Shown piece by piece: positions 62,483 through 64,000 of a DNA stretch of 64,000 nucleotides. Below the pieces are notes generated by a model that was not told where the DNA came from, did not search any database, and saw nothing but the letters and a program-made list of their open reading frames with translations. Location of the stretch: assembly GCA_031413815.1 (NCBI GenBank), contig JANOFU010000093.1:1-64000 (forward strand), read 5' to 3'. The number at the start of each line of letters is the position of its first letter. Position 1 is the stretch's first letter. The stretch is from JAGVSR01 sp031413815. GTDB taxonomy: Bacteria > Pseudomonadota > Alphaproteobacteria > Rhizobiales > Hyphomicrobiaceae. Made by a program: the position numbers and the translations under genes.

Positions 62483-63466
62483 TCACGCCTCCAGCGCCAC
62501 CCGGCTCTTGACTTCGTTGGGTGCGCCGAAATGCTCAAAGTAACGTGGGTCGATTTTCTCAACCGGCAGAATGACGAACACGTCTGTAGTCCCAAACTGG
62601 CGATCAATGACGGCTCCATCGCCAACAAACGCGCCAAGCCTCAAGTAGCCCTTGATGAGCGGTGGCATGGCTTTCAACGCCGCTTTGACATCGACTTTGT
62701 CTTTAGGCAACAGATCCATCGACTGATGCAGGTGCGCGTGCGCCCGGCAGCGCCACTCAGGCGGAGCCAATGCGTGATGATGCAGGAAGCTTAGAGCCAT
62801 CGCGTGGGCTTTCGGGTCCGTGCCCTCGAAGCTCGCGCAGCCGATCATCACGTCAACCTTGTGTTCGCGGATGTACGTCCACAGGCCATGCCACAGCAGT
62901 TCGACGGACCGCTTATTGCGATAGGGCTTGAGCACGCAAGAGCGGCCCAGTTCCATGAACCGGTAGCCTGGCGACTTCGAAGCAATGAGCGGCGCGAGAT
63001 CGTATTCGCTCTGGGTATAAAAGCCGAGCGAGCGCATGGCCATGTCCTGGCGCAGCACGCGATAGGTACCGACAACGCGCGGGCGGCGGCGATGCGCCCA
63101 GTGTTCACTTGGCAAAGACTCGGCTGTTGTGTCGACGACCAGCAGATGATCACAGACGGCGTCGTAGTGGTCGTGGTCCCGCCGTCGCATTGCTGCTACG
63201 GCCGTCGGTTCTGCCGACATTTCCTCGTAGAAGACTTCGTAACGCAGTCTCTGCGCTTGGAGAATATCGGAGCGGGAATTGGCGAGTTGAACCTGGAGAT
63301 CGCCGATACGGCCATAGACTTTGACGGGCTTGGGGCGTTGGAAGGGAAGTGCCGCCTTGGCAGCGGCCTTCACATTCAGGGCGCGGAGTGCGAGAACGCC
63401 CCGCGGTGCCGATTTCAAAAGTGACTTTCGCTTGAGACGACCCGTGAACCGTTCCGTCAGTGTCAT
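62483..63466 (-). CDS. olsB: OlsB-like L-ornithine N-alpha-acyltransferase (GNAT)
   Basis: A 327-residue acyltransferase that would N-acylate ornithine, the first step of ornithine-lipid synthesis. The OlsB blocks are visible: LRYEVFYEEM, YDAVCDHLLVVD, GTYRVLR, MELGRSCVLKPYR and LWTYIREHKVDVMIGCASFE. The start is ATG 63466, with GGGAG 7 nt upstream; a frame open to 63550 adds a non-conserved leader. OlsA, the second enzyme, could be the plsC-type protein at 31.6 kb. Confidence 0.85.
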   Translation of the reverse strand: MTLTERFTGRLKRKSLLKSAPRGVLALRALNVKAAAKAALPFQRPKPVKVYGRIGDLQVQLANSRSDILQAQRLRYEVFYEEMSAEPTAVAAMRRRDHDHYDAVCDHLLVVDTTAESLPSEHWAHRRRPRVVGTYRVLRQDMAMRSLGFYTQSEYDLAPLIASKSPGYRFMELGRSCVLKPYRNKRSVELLWHGLWTYIREHKVDVMIGCASFEGTDPKAHAMALSFLHHHALAPPEWRCRAHAHLHQSMDLLPKDKVDVKAALKAMPPLIKGYLRLGAFVGDGAVIDRQFGTTDVFVILPVEKIDPRYFEHFGAPNEVKSRVALEA

Positions 63467-63584
63467 CCTATGGCTCCCGGCGAAACCCGCCGCTTCATCT
63501 GACGCGGCAATGAGGCCGCTGTCAAAAACCAAAGCATGAGTCCGAGACAATTTTGCGACAAGCTGGCGGCGGCACAGGCCCAGC

Positions 63585-64000
63585 TTAAGCGGCTGGCTGA
63601 TCGCTCATCTTCGCGTCCTGGCTGGTCCAGCGCTTCAACACGGCCTCCAGAACGGGCACGTCGAATGGCTTGGCTATGTAATCATCCATCCCCGCGTCGA
63701 GATAGCGCGTGCGATCTTCTGCGAAGGCGTTGGCGGTCAATGCCACGATTGGGGGACAGACATTGCAGCTGGAGCCTGTGGCTGCAAACGCCGCCCGGAT
63801 GGCGTGCATCGCTTCGACGCCGTCAATACCCGGCATAAAGATGTCCATCAGGATTAGATCAAACGGCGCAAGCTCGCCCGATAGCGCCCGCCCGGCCGCA
63901 GCAATCGCGTCAATCCCGGACGTGACGCGAACCACGCGGCAGCCGAACCGCTCCAGCAGCCGTGTCGCCAACAAGGCGTTGATGTCATGGTCTTCAGCCA
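63585..64000 (-). CDS. C-terminal receiver domain of a (hybrid) signalling protein (partial)
   Basis: The frame enters from the right edge and ends at 63585. It contains a complete REC fold: AEDHDINALLATRLL (acidic pocket), the phospho-acceptor Asp in FDLILMDIFMPGIDG, the Thr in VALTANAF and the Lys in YIAKPFDVP. A REC domain at the C-terminus, with no output domain after it, suits a hybrid histidine kinase. The N-terminal part is outside the window, so this remains inference. Confidence 0.8.
   Translation of the reverse strand, partial: AEDHDINALLATRLLERFGCRVVRVTSGIDAIAAAGRALSGELAPFDLILMDIFMPGIDGVEAMHAIRAAFAATGSSCNVCPPIVALTANAFAEDRTRYLDAGMDDYIAKPFDVPVLEAVLKRWTSQDAKMSDQPAA

Overview
The window is about 60% GC by eye and looks like an alphaproteobacterial chromosome, most probably order Hyphomicrobiales (Rhizobiales). 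The evidence is a run of core genes in the order typical of that group (mutS, glnD, murJ, trpS, a UspA-like gene, nifU-like, tsaB, rimI, fur/mur, plsC, miaB, phoH, ybeY, corC, lnt, an XRE regulator, metK, trmB, rimP, nusA, ylxR, infB, rbfA, truB, rpsO, pnp), together with a CycM-type cytochrome c and an OlsB-type ornithine-lipid acyltransferase. I cannot fix the genus. No rRNA, tRNA or CRISPR array was recognised.

Layout. 1-1.4 kb: the 3' end of a probable radical SAM gene, followed 9 bp after its stop by an intact IS30-family element with inverted ends and a 6-bp target duplication. 1.6-4.8 kb: a secreted DUF2147 protein and, on the minus strand, ubiB with two coupled unknown genes. 4.9-13.3 kb (minus): a microcin-C/oligopeptide-type ABC transporter operon (two tandem yejA paralogues, yejB, yejE, yejF) with a PIN toxin and its antitoxin lodged between yejE and yejF. 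13.5-25 kb: cytochrome c, kdsB, pheA, murJ, a Nudix hydrolase, glnD, mutS and an SDR. 25.3-31.5 kb: trpS, a UspA-like gene, an inserted AAA ATPase with a 48-bp palindrome at its 5' end, then nifU-like, a RutE-like nitroreductase, tsaB, rimI and fur/mur.

31.6-52.9 kb is the translation, RNA and envelope core: plsC, miaB, phoH-ybeY-corC-lnt, an XRE regulator, metK, an orphan antitoxin overlapping trmB, a predicted attenuator before rimP-nusA-ylxR-infB, a four-helix-bundle gene bounded by inverted repeats between infB and rbfA, then rbfA, truB, rpsO and pnp. 53-57.7 kb: a DUF2793/glycine-rich tail-fibre-like protein and rmlB-rmlD-rmlA for dTDP-rhamnose, without rmlC. 57.7-64 kb: an unknown membrane protein, a MITE-like element, a PilZ protein, an over-long fused CoA-transferase, a frameshifted cupin, an OlsB-like acyltransferase and the C-terminal receiver domain of a protein that runs off the window.

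The recurring theme is a very conserved core backbone interrupted at gene junctions by small accessory modules (VapBC-like pair, AAA ATPase, orphan antitoxin, four-helix-bundle cassette), with several families of short palindromic elements between genes. The four-helix-bundle cassette with matching inverted ends is the strongest candidate for an under-described mobile unit.
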